From NCBI RefSeq assembly GCF_000241485.1, contig NZ_JH584241.1:308035-372034 (forward strand): a stretch of 64,000 bases of DNA, written 5' to 3'. Positions 1 through 9,530 of this stretch are shown here, in pieces (position 1 is the stretch's first letter; each line of letters begins with the position of its first letter). The notes beneath the pieces were generated by a model. It made no database searches. It saw nothing but the letters and a program-made list of their open reading frames with translations, and was not told the origin of the DNA. Origin of the DNA: Sphingomonas sp. PAMC 26605 (GTDB lineage Bacteria > Pseudomonadota > Alphaproteobacteria > Sphingomonadales > Sphingomonadaceae). Both the position numbers and the translations under genes were made by a program.

Positions 1-1352
1 AGGGCATCTGGTACACCGCGGTCAGCGGCATCTGGCAGACGGTGTGGATCGAGCCGGTTCCGGCGCTCCACATCGCCGACGTCCGCGTGACGCCCGATAT
101 CGATCGCGGCAGGGCCGAGGTCGATGTGGCGCTCAGCGCTTCGGCGAGCGACACCGACGCGGTGCGAGTGAGCGTGCGCTCGGGGGGCAAGACGATCGCT
201 TCGACGATCGTCCGCGCCAATCGCCACGCCAGTCTCAGCGTGCCGGGCGCGCATCTATGGTCGCCCGAGGATCCGTTCGTGTACGATATCGTCGCCGAGT
301 TGGTGCGTATTCAGGACCCGTACGCCGGCAGGGCGGAGCGCGATCGCGCCGCCTATGACGCGCGTTTCACCCAGCGCGAAGGGGTCACCTTTGCCGCCGC
401 GCAGGTCACTGGCGTGCCGCGCGACCGCGTGACGGGCTATTTCGCGATGCGCAAGATTTCGGTCGGGCCGGGCAAAGTGATCGGTCAACCGGCGCTGTTG
501 CTCAACAACAAGCCTTATTTTCACAACGGCACGCTCGACCAGGGCTGGTGGCCCGACGGGCTGCTGACCCCGCCGTCCGAAGTGGCGATGCGATCCGACC
601 TGGAGTTTTTGAAGAAAGCGGGCTTCAACATGGTCCGCAAGCACATCAAGGTCGAACCCGCGCGCTATTATTACGATGCGGATCATCTCGGCATGTTGAT
701 CTGGCAGGACATGCCGGCTGGCGGCGGCGAAGACCAGTTCGTCGCGGGCACCAGCCAAAGCCAGGCGGTGCTGTCGTCCGACGTAATGGCCGAGCAGCAG
801 AACGAGCTGGCGCATATGATCGGCAGTCTGCGCGCGTTTCCGTCCATCGTGCTGTGGGTCGTGAATAACGAGGGCTGGGGGCAATATGATTCCGCGACGC
901 TCGCGCGTTATGTGAAGGGATTGGACCCGAGTCGCTTGGTCGATGCCGATAGCGGCTGGCTCGACGCCGCTCCGGGCGTGTCCGACGTGTTCGACATCCA
1001 CACCTATGAGGACGTGCCCCACACCCCGACGCACCAGAGCGACCGTGCGATCGTGCTCGGCGAATATGGCGGCGTCGGGCGCCCGATCGACGGCCATTTG
1101 TGGCGCGAAGACAAACGCTGGAGCTACCAGGTGACGAGCGATCCGAAGGATTATGTCGCGCGCTACAAGCGGAAGTTCGACGAGGTCGTGCGTCAAGCGC
1201 GCGAAAATGGGCTCAGCGCGTCGGTCTATACCCAGACAACCGACGTCGAAGGCGAGATCAACGGACTGCTGACCTACGACCGCGAAATCGCCAAGGCACC
1301 CCCCGAAACCTTCGCACGAATGGCGTCGCCGCTGTTCGACGCGCCGAAATAG
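1..1352 (+). CDS. Glycoside hydrolase family 2 enzyme (beta-galactosidase/beta-glucuronidase-like), 5' end outside window
   Basis: The reading frame is open from base 3, and the text before the first possible start (GIWYTAVSGIWQTV) is typical of the GH2 sugar-binding domain, so the gene begins upstream of the window. The visible part holds the end of that domain, the immunoglobulin-like domain and the TIM barrel. The barrel carries the acid/base motif NNEGWGQ near base 865 and the nucleophile motif VLGEYGG near base 1060. GH2 enzymes are retaining exo-glycosidases that remove beta-galactose, beta-glucuronate or beta-mannose from non-reducing ends. The following TBDR and alpha-mannosidases suggest a role in trimming a mixed plant or yeast glycan. 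Exact substrate cannot be told from sequence. Confidence 0.88.
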   Translation, partial: GIWYTAVSGIWQTVWIEPVPALHIADVRVTPDIDRGRAEVDVALSASASDTDAVRVSVRSGGKTIASTIVRANRHASLSVPGAHLWSPEDPFVYDIVAELVRIQDPYAGRAERDRAAYDARFTQREGVTFAAAQVTGVPRDRVTGYFAMRKISVGPGKVIGQPALLLNNKPYFHNGTLDQGWWPDGLLTPPSEVAMRSDLEFLKKAGFNMVRKHIKVEPARYYYDADHLGMLIWQDMPAGGGEDQFVAGTSQSQAVLSSDVMAEQQNELAHMIGSLRAFPSIVLWVVNNEGWGQYDSATLARYVKGLDPSRLVDADSGWLDAAPGVSDVFDIHTYEDVPHTPTHQSDRAIVLGEYGGVGRPIDGHLWREDKRWSYQVTSDPKDYVARYKRKFDEVVRQARENGLSASVYTQTTDVEGEINGLLTYDREIAKAPPETFARMASPLFDAPK

Positions 1353-1452
1353 CAGAGATCGCGAACGGCGCGCCGGCGCCGCCGCGATCGCTCGCCCCGC
1401 CGCAATGGCGCTGGCACCGGTCGTACAAAAGTGACGTCGCATCACGTTTTAA

Positions 1453-1482
1453 TTGACAATTTGGTTTTTAATTAGAATTCTA
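1453..1482 (+). promoter_or_regulatory. Candidate promoter and palindromic operator of the mannan-locus TBDR
   Basis: A TTGACA box at 1453-1458 is followed by an AT-rich stretch that contrasts with the GC-rich surroundings. It contains the perfect 10-bp palindrome TAGAATTCTA at 1473-1482, where a -10 box would fall. The palindrome may be an operator, possibly for the ROK repressor encoded at 11842-13068. The -10 box itself is weak, so the exact start of transcription is uncertain. Confidence 0.4.
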
Positions 1483-1562
1483 TCGTCGCGGTTCGCGGTC
1501 ATCGCGCGGACGAGAAAAATAACCGATCGGGCACAGTCCGACGCTGGGAGAGGAACAGAAGT

Positions 1563-4500
1563 ATGTCTCAGTTTACGAAGGCGCGACATGGTCGTGCACT
1601 GCGCCGCCTGCTCGGGTCGGTGAGCGCGGTGATCGTCTTTGGCGGCGTCGCACAGGCGCAGACCGCCCCCGCGCCGCCGCCCCCCGCTCCAACGACAAAT
1701 GCGCCGCAGCCGGCGGCGCCGGCCGATGCCGGCCCGGCGCCCGCGCAGGACGCCGCCGGCGATTCGAGCAAGGACATCGTCGTCACCGGATATCGCCGCT
1801 CGATCGAGACCAGCTTGGCGCGCAAGCGCGACGCCAATGCGTTCATCGACGTGATCACCGCCGAAGACGTCGGCAAATTTCCCGACAAGAACGTCGCCGA
1901 TTCGTTGCAGCGCGTGCCGGGCGTGGTGATCGAGCGCAGCGGTGGCGAGGGCAGTCGAGTCAGCATTCGCGGCTTGCAGTCGGACCTGACGCTGACCGAA
2001 CTCAACGGCAACTTCATCGCTGGCGCCGACACCGGCGACCCATCCCGCTCGTTCAATTATCTGCTGCTCCCGTCGAACATGATCGGCAGCATCGACGTCT
2101 ATAAGTCGCCCGAGGCGCGGCTCGACGAGGGGGGCGTCGGCGGTACGATTATCCTGCACACGCGCCGGCCGCTCGACTTGAAGCCTTGGTCCGGCTTCGT
2201 TTCGGCGGAAGGCACCGATTCCGACGTGACGCACAAGATCGAGCCGCAGGTGTCGGGCCAGCTGTCGTGGCACAACGCGTCGGGCACGCTCGGACTGCTG
2301 CTCGGCGGTACCTATCAGAAGCGCACCAATCGCGAGATGGATGGCTCGACCGAGAGCTGGCAGTGGTGGGCCGATGGTGGCCGCGGCGGCGGTAGGCCCG
2401 CCACCGACGTCAACGGCAAGACTTTCGCGAACGATGCCGCGGTCACCTATTGGTCGCAGAACCGCGGCGAGACGACCCAATCGGGGCAGCACTATAACGG
2501 CTATTGGGCGCCGCAGGCAGTCGACGAATCGATCGTCACGTCGCAGCGCGAGCGGATCGGCGCGCAAGCGACGCTCGAGTGGAAACCAGCCGATAACCTG
2601 CGCTTCACCGCCAATTATTTCCGCTTCCAGCTGAACAGCCAGACCACGTCGAACGTGCTGAAGATCCCCGAATGGGGTTATGATAATTTCTTCACCGGCG
2701 CCAAGTTCGACAAAAGCGGGACCGTCCTGCAGTCGGCGACCTTCCAAGTGCCGGCAGCGGGGACCGGCTGCCTGACCCAGACGCCGATCTGCACGATGGA
2801 AACCCCGCAGATTTCCGGCACCTATGCCAAAGAGAAAGATATTTCGAACACCTTCGACCTGCATGGCGACTGGTCGCATGACCGGATTTCCGCGTCGTTC
2901 ATCGTCGGCAAGACGCGCTCGACCGGCGGTCCGTCGCAGCAATTCTATGTCGCAGCCAAGCCGCGCCTGACCGGGACCGTGACGCAGAACGGCAACAACC
3001 TCAGTTCGTACGATTTCAGCCGCGGCGGTCTGAACATGACCTTCTCGCCCGAACTCCAGCAAAACCTTATGAATGGCGTCGCGCAGATCGATACCGGGTC
3101 GACCGGCTCCGGCTTCACCAACAGTTCGATCGAGCAGAAATATGCGCAGGTCGACGTGACGCGCAAATTCGGTGGCGTCCTCGAATCGATCCAGGTCGGC
3201 GGCAAATGGCGCGACGGCAAGATCACGCGCGAGACGGGCGAGCTCGATTGGTACGCCAATCCGGCGACGCTGCTGCGTTTCCAGGACACGCCGCAGGGTG
3301 CGGTGGCGCAGCCATCGTTCTTCTACGGCCAGCCGATCGGCAATATTCCCGGCGGTTTCACGGCGAGCTCGTTTCCGGGGATCAACCTTCCCAACTATCT
3401 CACCTATCTCAACACCACCTACGGCAACGCGGTCAAAGTACCGCAGCCGCAGAATCTCTACCGGATCGACGAGCGGATTCTCGCCGGGTATATCGAGGCG
3501 AACTTCAAGGCGGGGCCAGTGCGTGGCAATGTCGGGTTGCGGATCGCCAACACCAAGCAGTCGGGCATATCGACCGACACCCTGTATCTCGAGAACGACT
3601 ATTGCGTCGACGGGCCGGGCGGTCCCTTCTCGCCGGCGCCGCTCGGACCCGACGGCAATTGCCAGGTCATCCCGCAAAGCCAGCGCGAGTCCCGCATCTA
3701 TGCGCCGGTGACCGAGTCCAAATCCTATACCGACGTGCTGCCGAGCCTCAACGTCTCGTGGGACGTGACGAGCAAGCTGCTGCTGCGCGGCGCGGTGTCG
3801 AAGGTCGTGGCGCGCCCGGCCTATAACGACCTGGCGTCCTCGCGGTCGCTGACCTTCCATTCGGACGCTTATACCTACGATCGTGCGCAGTTCGGCGAGC
3901 GATCGGGCTGGTCGGGCAGTGGCGGCAATTTCGACCTCAAGCCGTTTTCAGCCTGGGCCTACGACCTCGGCGCGGAATGGTATTTCCACCGCGGGTCGGT
4001 GATCGGCGCGGCCTTGTTCCGCAAGGACGTCAAAAACTTCGTCGTGCCGCTCGTGCTCGATCTGACGCAGACCGTGCAGGGGCAGAGCGTTGTCGTTCAG
4101 CAATATTCGACCCAGGCGAACGGAGCGAGCGCAGTGTCGGAAGGGGTCGAACTCTACGCCCAGCATACGCTCGATTTCGGGCTCGGGGCGCAGGTAAACT
4201 TCACCTACAACCACACGTCGACCGCCGATGTTTCGCTCAACGGCGTCAAGATCGGCACGTCGCCGCTGGTCGGCAGCGCCAAGACGCAGTGGAACGCGTC
4301 GGTGTTCTACGAGAAGCACGGCGTGCTGCTACGCGCGTCATACAATCGCAAGGGCGAGCAGGTCGGCGGGATCGTCTCGGGACTCAACGTCTATTCGTCG
4401 CCGTATGAACAAGTCGATCTCAACGCGCAGTACAACCTCACCGATCATATCTCGCTGACCGGCTCGGTGATCAACCTCACCAAGTCCGAACAGAGCGCGC

Positions 4501-4586
4501 ATCTCGGCAACGATACGACCGCGCGCTATTATTCGAGCCAATATACCGGGCGCCGTTTCTATCTCGGCGCGCAATGGACCTTCTGA
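1563..4586 (+). CDS. TonB-dependent receptor (oligosaccharide importer type)
   Basis: This 1007-residue outer-membrane protein imports a ligand too large for porins, using TonB energy. A signal peptide (about residues 1-32, ending AQAQ) is followed by a Pro/Ala-rich linker. The plug starts with DIVVTGYRR at about residue 71 and continues with the typical text VGKFPDKNVADSLQRVPGV. The beta-barrel ends in the terminal aromatic motif FYLGAQWTF. A purine-rich GGGAGAGG ribosome site precedes the ATG. It lies directly upstream of secreted GH43, GH92 and GH125 enzymes, so its ligand is probably a mannose-rich oligosaccharide. An intrinsic terminator immediately after the gene probably sets receptor transcripts above those of the enzymes. 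Confidence 0.95.
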   Translation: MSQFTKARHGRALRRLLGSVSAVIVFGGVAQAQTAPAPPPPAPTTNAPQPAAPADAGPAPAQDAAGDSSKDIVVTGYRRSIETSLARKRDANAFIDVITAEDVGKFPDKNVADSLQRVPGVVIERSGGEGSRVSIRGLQSDLTLTELNGNFIAGADTGDPSRSFNYLLLPSNMIGSIDVYKSPEARLDEGGVGGTIILHTRRPLDLKPWSGFVSAEGTDSDVTHKIEPQVSGQLSWHNASGTLGLLLGGTYQKRTNREMDGSTESWQWWADGGRGGGRPATDVNGKTFANDAAVTYWSQNRGETTQSGQHYNGYWAPQAVDESIVTSQRERIGAQATLEWKPADNLRFTANYFRFQLNSQTTSNVLKIPEWGYDNFFTGAKFDKSGTVLQSATFQVPAAGTGCLTQTPICTMETPQISGTYAKEKDISNTFDLHGDWSHDRISASFIVGKTRSTGGPSQQFYVAAKPRLTGTVTQNGNNLSSYDFSRGGLNMTFSPELQQNLMNGVAQIDTGSTGSGFTNSSIEQKYAQVDVTRKFGGVLESIQVGGKWRDGKITRETGELDWYANPATLLRFQDTPQGAVAQPSFFYGQPIGNIPGGFTASSFPGINLPNYLTYLNTTYGNAVKVPQPQNLYRIDERILAGYIEANFKAGPVRGNVGLRIANTKQSGISTDTLYLENDYCVDGPGGPFSPAPLGPDGNCQVIPQSQRESRIYAPVTESKSYTDVLPSLNVSWDVTSKLLLRGAVSKVVARPAYNDLASSRSLTFHSDAYTYDRAQFGERSGWSGSGGNFDLKPFSAWAYDLGAEWYFHRGSVIGAALFRKDVKNFVVPLVLDLTQTVQGQSVVVQQYSTQANGASAVSEGVELYAQHTLDFGLGAQVNFTYNHTSTADVSLNGVKIGTSPLVGSAKTQWNASVFYEKHGVLLRASYNRKGEQVGGIVSGLNVYSSPYEQVDLNAQYNLTDHISLTGSVINLTKSEQSAHLGNDTTARYYSSQYTGRRFYLGAQWTF

Positions 4587-4612
4587 GATGGCGTGCCCCC
4601 CCGGACCACGCC

Positions 4613-4650
4613 GCGCGGCATCGTTCCCCCAGCGATGCCGCGCCTTTTTC
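4613..4650 (+). terminator. Intrinsic terminator between TBDR and glycosidase genes
   Basis: A perfect 11-bp stem (GCGCGGCATCG at 4613-4623 paired with 4633-4643) has a 9-base loop and is followed by CTTTTTC. It sits 26 bases after the TBDR stop and 22 bases before the GH43 start. It may act as a partial terminator that lowers expression of the downstream enzymes. Confidence 0.8.
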
Positions 4651-4672
4651 TGGCTGGGGTGGTAAGCTGCCG

Positions 4673-5731
4673 ATGCGTCTGACGGGATTGCTAGCGCTGG
4701 CGGTGGCGGCGGGTGTCACGCCCGCCGCTGCGCATAACCCGATCGTGCCGGGGTGGTATGCCGATCCGGAAGTGCGGGTGTTCGCCGGGCAATATTGGAT
4801 CTACCCGACCTATTCGGACGATGTCGGCAAGCCCGACCTCTCGGCGCACTTCACTGCCGAGCAAGCGGTATTGCGCAAGCGGCATACGGTGCGGCCTTCC
4901 TATCTGCAGCAGACCTTCTTCGACGCCTTCTCGTCGCCCGATCTCGTCCACTGGTCCAAGCACCGCCATGTGCTCGACGTCGCCGGCGTGGCGTGGGCGG
5001 CCTATGCAATATGGGCGCCGTCGGCGATCGAGCGGAACGGACGCTATTATCTGTTCTTCGGCGCCAACGACATCCAAAGCGACGCCGAGCACGGCGGGAT
5101 TGGCCTGGCCGTTGCCGACACGCCCGCGGGCCCGTTCAAGGATGCGCTCGGCAAGCCGTTGATCGGCGGCTTCCATAACGGCGCGCAACCGATCGACCCG
5201 TTCGTCTATCGCGACGACGATGGACAGGTGTATCTATATTATGGCGGCTGGAAGCATTGCAATGTGGTACGCCTAAGCGCGGACCTGCGCTCGGTGCTGC
5301 CGTTCGCCGACGGGACGACCTACAAGGAGATCACGCCGCCCGGCTATGTCGAGGGCTCGTTCCTGATCAAGCGCCAGGGCATCTATTATCTGATGTGGTC
5401 GGAAGGCGCATGGACCGGCTCCGACTATAGCGTCGCCTATGCGATGGGCGCGAGCCCGACCGGACCGTTCAAACCGATGGGCGAGATCCTCGCCGAGGAT
5501 CCCAGGATCGCGCGCGGCGCGGGGCATCATTCTGTCGTCAACGTGCCAGGCACCGACGAATGGTACATCGTCTATCACCGCCGCCCGCTCGGCGACGCCA
5601 AGGGCGAGCATCGGCAGATCGCGATCGACCGGATGCGGTTCGCGCCCAACGGTGCGATCGAGCCCGTCATGCTGACCAATACGGGCGCCCCGCCGCGCTC
5701 GATCCATTTCGCCAAAGGAGACTTGCGTTGA
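4673..5731 (+). CDS. Secreted glycoside hydrolase family 43 enzyme
   Basis: This is a five-bladed beta-propeller glycosidase of 352 residues. The start at 4673 is chosen because it opens a clear signal peptide (MRLTGLLALAVAAGVTPAAA); the longer open frame from 4574 overlaps the terminator. The three GH43 acidic residues are visible: the base in WYADPEV, the pKa modulator in PIDPFVY and the acid in YVEGSFL. Family members are inverting alpha-L-arabinofuranosidases, beta-xylosidases or galactosidases. The stop overlaps the TTG start of the next gene (TTGA), so translation is coupled. Its place beside alpha-mannosidases suggests removal of side-chain decorations. Confidence 0.9.
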   Translation: MRLTGLLALAVAAGVTPAAAHNPIVPGWYADPEVRVFAGQYWIYPTYSDDVGKPDLSAHFTAEQAVLRKRHTVRPSYLQQTFFDAFSSPDLVHWSKHRHVLDVAGVAWAAYAIWAPSAIERNGRYYLFFGANDIQSDAEHGGIGLAVADTPAGPFKDALGKPLIGGFHNGAQPIDPFVYRDDDGQVYLYYGGWKHCNVVRLSADLRSVLPFADGTTYKEITPPGYVEGSFLIKRQGIYYLMWSEGAWTGSDYSVAYAMGASPTGPFKPMGEILAEDPRIARGAGHHSVVNVPGTDEWYIVYHRRPLGDAKGEHRQIAIDRMRFAPNGAIEPVMLTNTGAPPRSIHFAKGDLR

Positions 5732-8085
5732 AGACGCCCTTCCGGACATTGCTTGCGCTGGCTGTCAGCACCGCTTTGGTCGCCCCCGCACCGATGTTCG
5801 CGCAGGCGGCGCAACAAGGCGAATCACTGGCCGATCTGGTCAACCCGCTGATGGGCACCGACTCGAACCACGAGCTGTCGTACGGCAATACCTACCCGGC
5901 GGTTGCGGTGCCGTGGGGAATGAATTTCTGGTCGCCGGTTACCGGCAAGCCCGGCAGCGGCTGGGGCTATATGTACCATGATCCCAAGATCAACGGCATC
6001 AAACAGACGCACCAGCCGAGCCCGTGGATGAACGACTATGCGGCGTTCGCATTGTTCGCCGAGACCGGTCCGCTCAAGATCAAGGAAGACGAGCGCGCCA
6101 GCTGGTACAGCCACAAGGCCGAGCAAAGCCACCCGTACGACTACAAAGTCTATCTCGCCGATTACGATGTGACCGCGGAAGTGACGCCGACCAACCGCGC
6201 CGCGCAGTTCCGATTCACCTTCCCCAAGAGCGACGACGCGCACATCCTGCTCGACGGACTGGCGGGCGGGTCGATGGTCAAGATCGACGCGGCGACGCGC
6301 CGGATCACCGGCTATGTCCGCAACAATCACGGCGGCGTGCCCGACAATTTCCACAATTACTTCGTCGCGCAGTTCGACCATGATTTCACCGTCAGCCGCA
6401 CGTGGGACGACAATTGGCAACTCGGGGCCGAGACGGTGCGCGAGGGGGGGCATGTCGGCGCGGTGGTCAGCTTCAAGACGCGCGACGGTGAGCAAGTCGG
6501 CGTCAAGGTCGCGTCGTCGTTCATCAGCGCGGATCAGGCCGAGCGCAATCTCGACAGCGAGATCGGCCGCGACAGCTTCGCCGTGACGCAGGCCAAGGCC
6601 AAGGCGGCGTGGGAGCAGGAACTCGGTCACATCCGAGTCAGCGACCCGAGCCTCGACAATCGCCGTACCTTCTATTCGGCAATGTACCGCATGTTGCTCT
6701 TCCCGCGCATGTTCCACGAGATCGATGCGCGCGGGAAGATCGTCCATTACAGCCCGTATGACGGCAAGGTTCATGACGGCCCGCTGTTCACCGACAACGG
6801 CTTTTGGGACACGTGGCGCGCGGTGTTCCCGTATTTCGCGCTGGTCCGTCCCGAGCTCGACGCGCAGATCATGCAGGGGCTGGCCAACGCCTATAAGGAG
6901 GGCGGCTGGCTGCCCGAATGGATGAGCCCGGGGCAGCGCGACGTGATGATCGGGTCGAACTCGGCCAACATCATCGCCGATGCCTATCTCAACGGCGTTC
7001 GTGGCTTCGACGTCGCGACATTGTACGAGGCGATGGTCAAGAACGCGACCAGTTCGCAGGGCCGACCGACCGACAAGCAGGGCCATGTGCTAAGCGCGGT
7101 CGGGCGCGAGGGCGTCGAATGGTATAACAAGCTCGGCTACGTCCCCTACGATGTCGGCATCAACGAGAATGCCGCGCGCACGCTCGAATATGCCACCGCG
7201 GATTTCTCGCTCTCGCGGCTCGCCGCCGCACTCGGCAAGACCGACGATGCGAAGAAATACGCCGCGCAGGCGCAGAATTACCGCAAGCTCTACGACACGC
7301 AGTCGGGCTGGATGCGTGGCCGCAACAAGGATGGCAGCTGGATGCAGCCGTTCAATCCCTATGCCTGGGGCGATGCCTTCACCGAGGGCAATGCCCTGCA
7401 TTACAGCTTCTCGGTGATGCAGGACGTGCGGGGCTTGATCGACCTGCAGGGCGGCGACCGCAAATTCACCGACAAGCTCGACTCGATCTTCACGCTGCCG
7501 CCGGTATTCGACGACAGCTATTACGGCTCGGTGATCCATGAGACGCGCGAGATGCAGATCGTCAACATGGGGCAATATGCGCACGGCAATCAGCCGATCC
7601 AGCACATGATCTACCTTTACGATTGGGCCGGCCAGCCGTGGAAGACGCAAGCGCATGCCCGTGACGTGATGGCCAAGCTCTATTCGGCAACACCCGACGG
7701 CTATCCCGGCGACGAGGACAATGGCCAGACTTCCGCGTGGTACGTCTTTTCGGCACTGGGCTTCTATCCGGTGACGCCCAGCGTCGGGCAATATGCGATC
7801 GGCAGCCCGCTGTTCCGCTCGGTGCGCGTGACGATGCCGGGTGGCAAGGTGCTGACGATCGAGGCGGCCAACAACGACGCCAAGAATGTCTATATCCAAT
7901 CGGCGACCTTCAACGGCCAGCGCTACGACAAGCCGTGGCTGTCGCGCGAGGCGTTGCAGGCGGGCGGCACGCTGCGCTTCGTGATGGGGCCGACGCCGAA
8001 CACGCGCTGGGCGACCGCCAAGGCCGACGCGCCCTTCTCGATGAGCGCGGCGGTCGGTAAAGGACACGAGGAGCAAGCAGAATGA
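5728..8085 (+). CDS. Glycoside hydrolase family 92 exo-alpha-mannosidase
   Basis: GH92 enzymes are calcium-dependent inverting exo-alpha-mannosidases (often alpha-1,2) acting on N-glycans and yeast mannan. The start is TTG at 5728: AGGAG lies 7 bases upstream, the codon overlaps the preceding stop, and a signal peptide follows directly (KTPFRTLLALAVSTALVAPA, then cleavage near FAQAAQ). Family marks include VNPLMGTDSNHELSYGNTYP near the N-terminus and the C-terminal GYPGDEDNGQTSAWYVFSAL (about residue 660), which carries catalytic acidic residues. At 785 residues it has the normal length. Its stop overlaps the ATG of the GH125 gene (ATGA). Confidence 0.93.
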   Translation: MKTPFRTLLALAVSTALVAPAPMFAQAAQQGESLADLVNPLMGTDSNHELSYGNTYPAVAVPWGMNFWSPVTGKPGSGWGYMYHDPKINGIKQTHQPSPWMNDYAAFALFAETGPLKIKEDERASWYSHKAEQSHPYDYKVYLADYDVTAEVTPTNRAAQFRFTFPKSDDAHILLDGLAGGSMVKIDAATRRITGYVRNNHGGVPDNFHNYFVAQFDHDFTVSRTWDDNWQLGAETVREGGHVGAVVSFKTRDGEQVGVKVASSFISADQAERNLDSEIGRDSFAVTQAKAKAAWEQELGHIRVSDPSLDNRRTFYSAMYRMLLFPRMFHEIDARGKIVHYSPYDGKVHDGPLFTDNGFWDTWRAVFPYFALVRPELDAQIMQGLANAYKEGGWLPEWMSPGQRDVMIGSNSANIIADAYLNGVRGFDVATLYEAMVKNATSSQGRPTDKQGHVLSAVGREGVEWYNKLGYVPYDVGINENAARTLEYATADFSLSRLAAALGKTDDAKKYAAQAQNYRKLYDTQSGWMRGRNKDGSWMQPFNPYAWGDAFTEGNALHYSFSVMQDVRGLIDLQGGDRKFTDKLDSIFTLPPVFDDSYYGSVIHETREMQIVNMGQYAHGNQPIQHMIYLYDWAGQPWKTQAHARDVMAKLYSATPDGYPGDEDNGQTSAWYVFSALGFYPVTPSVGQYAIGSPLFRSVRVTMPGGKVLTIEAANNDAKNVYIQSATFNGQRYDKPWLSREALQAGGTLRFVMGPTPNTRWATAKADAPFSMSAAVGKGHEEQAE

Positions 8086-9510
8086 ATCGTCGCGATCTTA
8101 TCGCCGGCGCAGGGGCACTTACCGTTGCCGCAGCATTGCCAGCGCGGGCGTTGGCAGCGGGCGCGCACGTATCGCAACGGCCGGCGGCCGGTGCGCGCCG
8201 TTTCACCAGCAAGGCGGTCGAGGCAGAGATCAAGGCAGTCAAGGCGCGGATCGCCGATCCCGAACTCGCCTGGATGTTCGAGAATTGCTACCCCAACACG
8301 CTCGACACCACGGTCAAGCTGTCGATGATCGACGGCAAGCCCGACGCCTTCGTCATCACCGGCGATATCGACGCGTTGTGGCTACGCGACAGTTCGGCGC
8401 AGATGCAGACCTATCTCCATCTCGCCGCCAGGGATGTCGATCTGCGCCGCGTCTACCATGGGCTGATCCAGCGGCAGGCACGCTGCATCCAGATCGATCC
8501 CTACGCCAACGCCTTCATGGAAGATCCGAACGCCAAGTCGAGTTTGCCCGCGATTGCCGACCAGACCGAGATGAAGCCCGGCGTTGCCGAGCGGAAGTGG
8601 GAGGTCGATTCGCTCTGCTACCCGATGCGGCTGGCGCACGGCTATTGGAGTGCGACGCGTGACAAGGCGCCGTTCGATTCATTGTGGGCGCAAGGCATGG
8701 CGCGCGCGGTTGCGACGTTCCGCGAACAGCAGCGCAAGGACGGGCCTGGGCCGTATCGCTTCCAGCGCGTCGACAAATCGCCGACCGAGACGCTGATGCT
8801 CGACGGTTACGGCGCACCGACGCGCAAGGTCGGGCTGATCCATTCGATGTTCCGGCCGTCGGACGATGCCACCGTGCTCCCGTTTCTCATCCCGTCCAAT
8901 CTGTTCGCGGTGTCGGCACTGCGGATGTTGGCGAGGGTCCACCACGAGGCCCGGGCCGATACCGCGGCGGCGCGCGACTGTCTTGGCGCTCGCCGCCGAG
9001 GTCGAGGCGGCGCTCGCGTCGCACGGCACGATGTCCGACGGGCAGGGCGGCACGGTGTGGGCATATGAAGCGGACGGGTTCGGCAATACGATCTTCATGG
9101 ACGACGCCAATGTGCCGAGCCTGTGCGGGCTGGCCTTGCTCGGCGCCGCGGATCGCAACGACCCGCTGTTTCGCCGCTCCGCGGACTTGGCGTGGAGCCC
9201 GCGCAACCCGTTCTTCTTCAAAGGCAAAGCAGCGAAGGGGATCGGCGGGCCGCATGTCGGCATGAACCAGATCTGGCCGATGTCGATCATGGTCCACGCG
9301 CGCAACAGCGACGACGATGCGGTCGTTCGCCAATGCCTGCGCTGGCTCAAGCAGACGCATGCCGGGACGGGCTTCATGCACGAGAGCTTCGACAAGGACG
9401 ATCCCGCGACGTTCACGCGGACATGGTTCGCCTGGGCCAATGGCCTGTTCGGCGAACTGATCCTCGACACTCTGAGACGTAAGCCGGCGCTGCTCGCCGC
9501 GCGGTTTTGA
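8082..9510 (+). pseudogene. Glycoside hydrolase family 125 exo-alpha-1,6-mannosidase, single-base frameshift
   Basis: The first frame (8082 to about 8983) begins with a twin-arginine-like signal (MNRRDLIAGAGALTV) and runs through GH125 text such as FVITGDIDALWLRDS and KVGLIHSMFRPSDDA. The rest of the family sequence (LALAAEVEAAL, FMDDANVPSL, GGPHVGMNQIWPMSIM, TRTWFAWANGLFGEL) continues in the next frame to the stop at 9510. One extra base in TGTCTTGGCGC (8979-8989) explains the break. GH125 removes alpha-1,6-linked mannose and is a usual partner of GH92 in mannan loci. If real, the change truncates the product after about 300 family residues. A sequencing error is a serious alternative because the joined product would have the normal length (about 475 residues). 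Confidence 0.85.
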
Positions 9511-9530
9511 TCCCCTTTCGGAGCGCACGC

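Noticed and set aside
1449..3860. An 803-codon open frame on the strand opposite the first TBDR.
   Set aside because: Its translation is arginine-rich and low in complexity with no domain. It is a shadow of GC-rich codon use in the TBDR gene. Similar long antisense frames at 10010-11515, 54685-56283 and 56434-58185 were rejected for the same reason.
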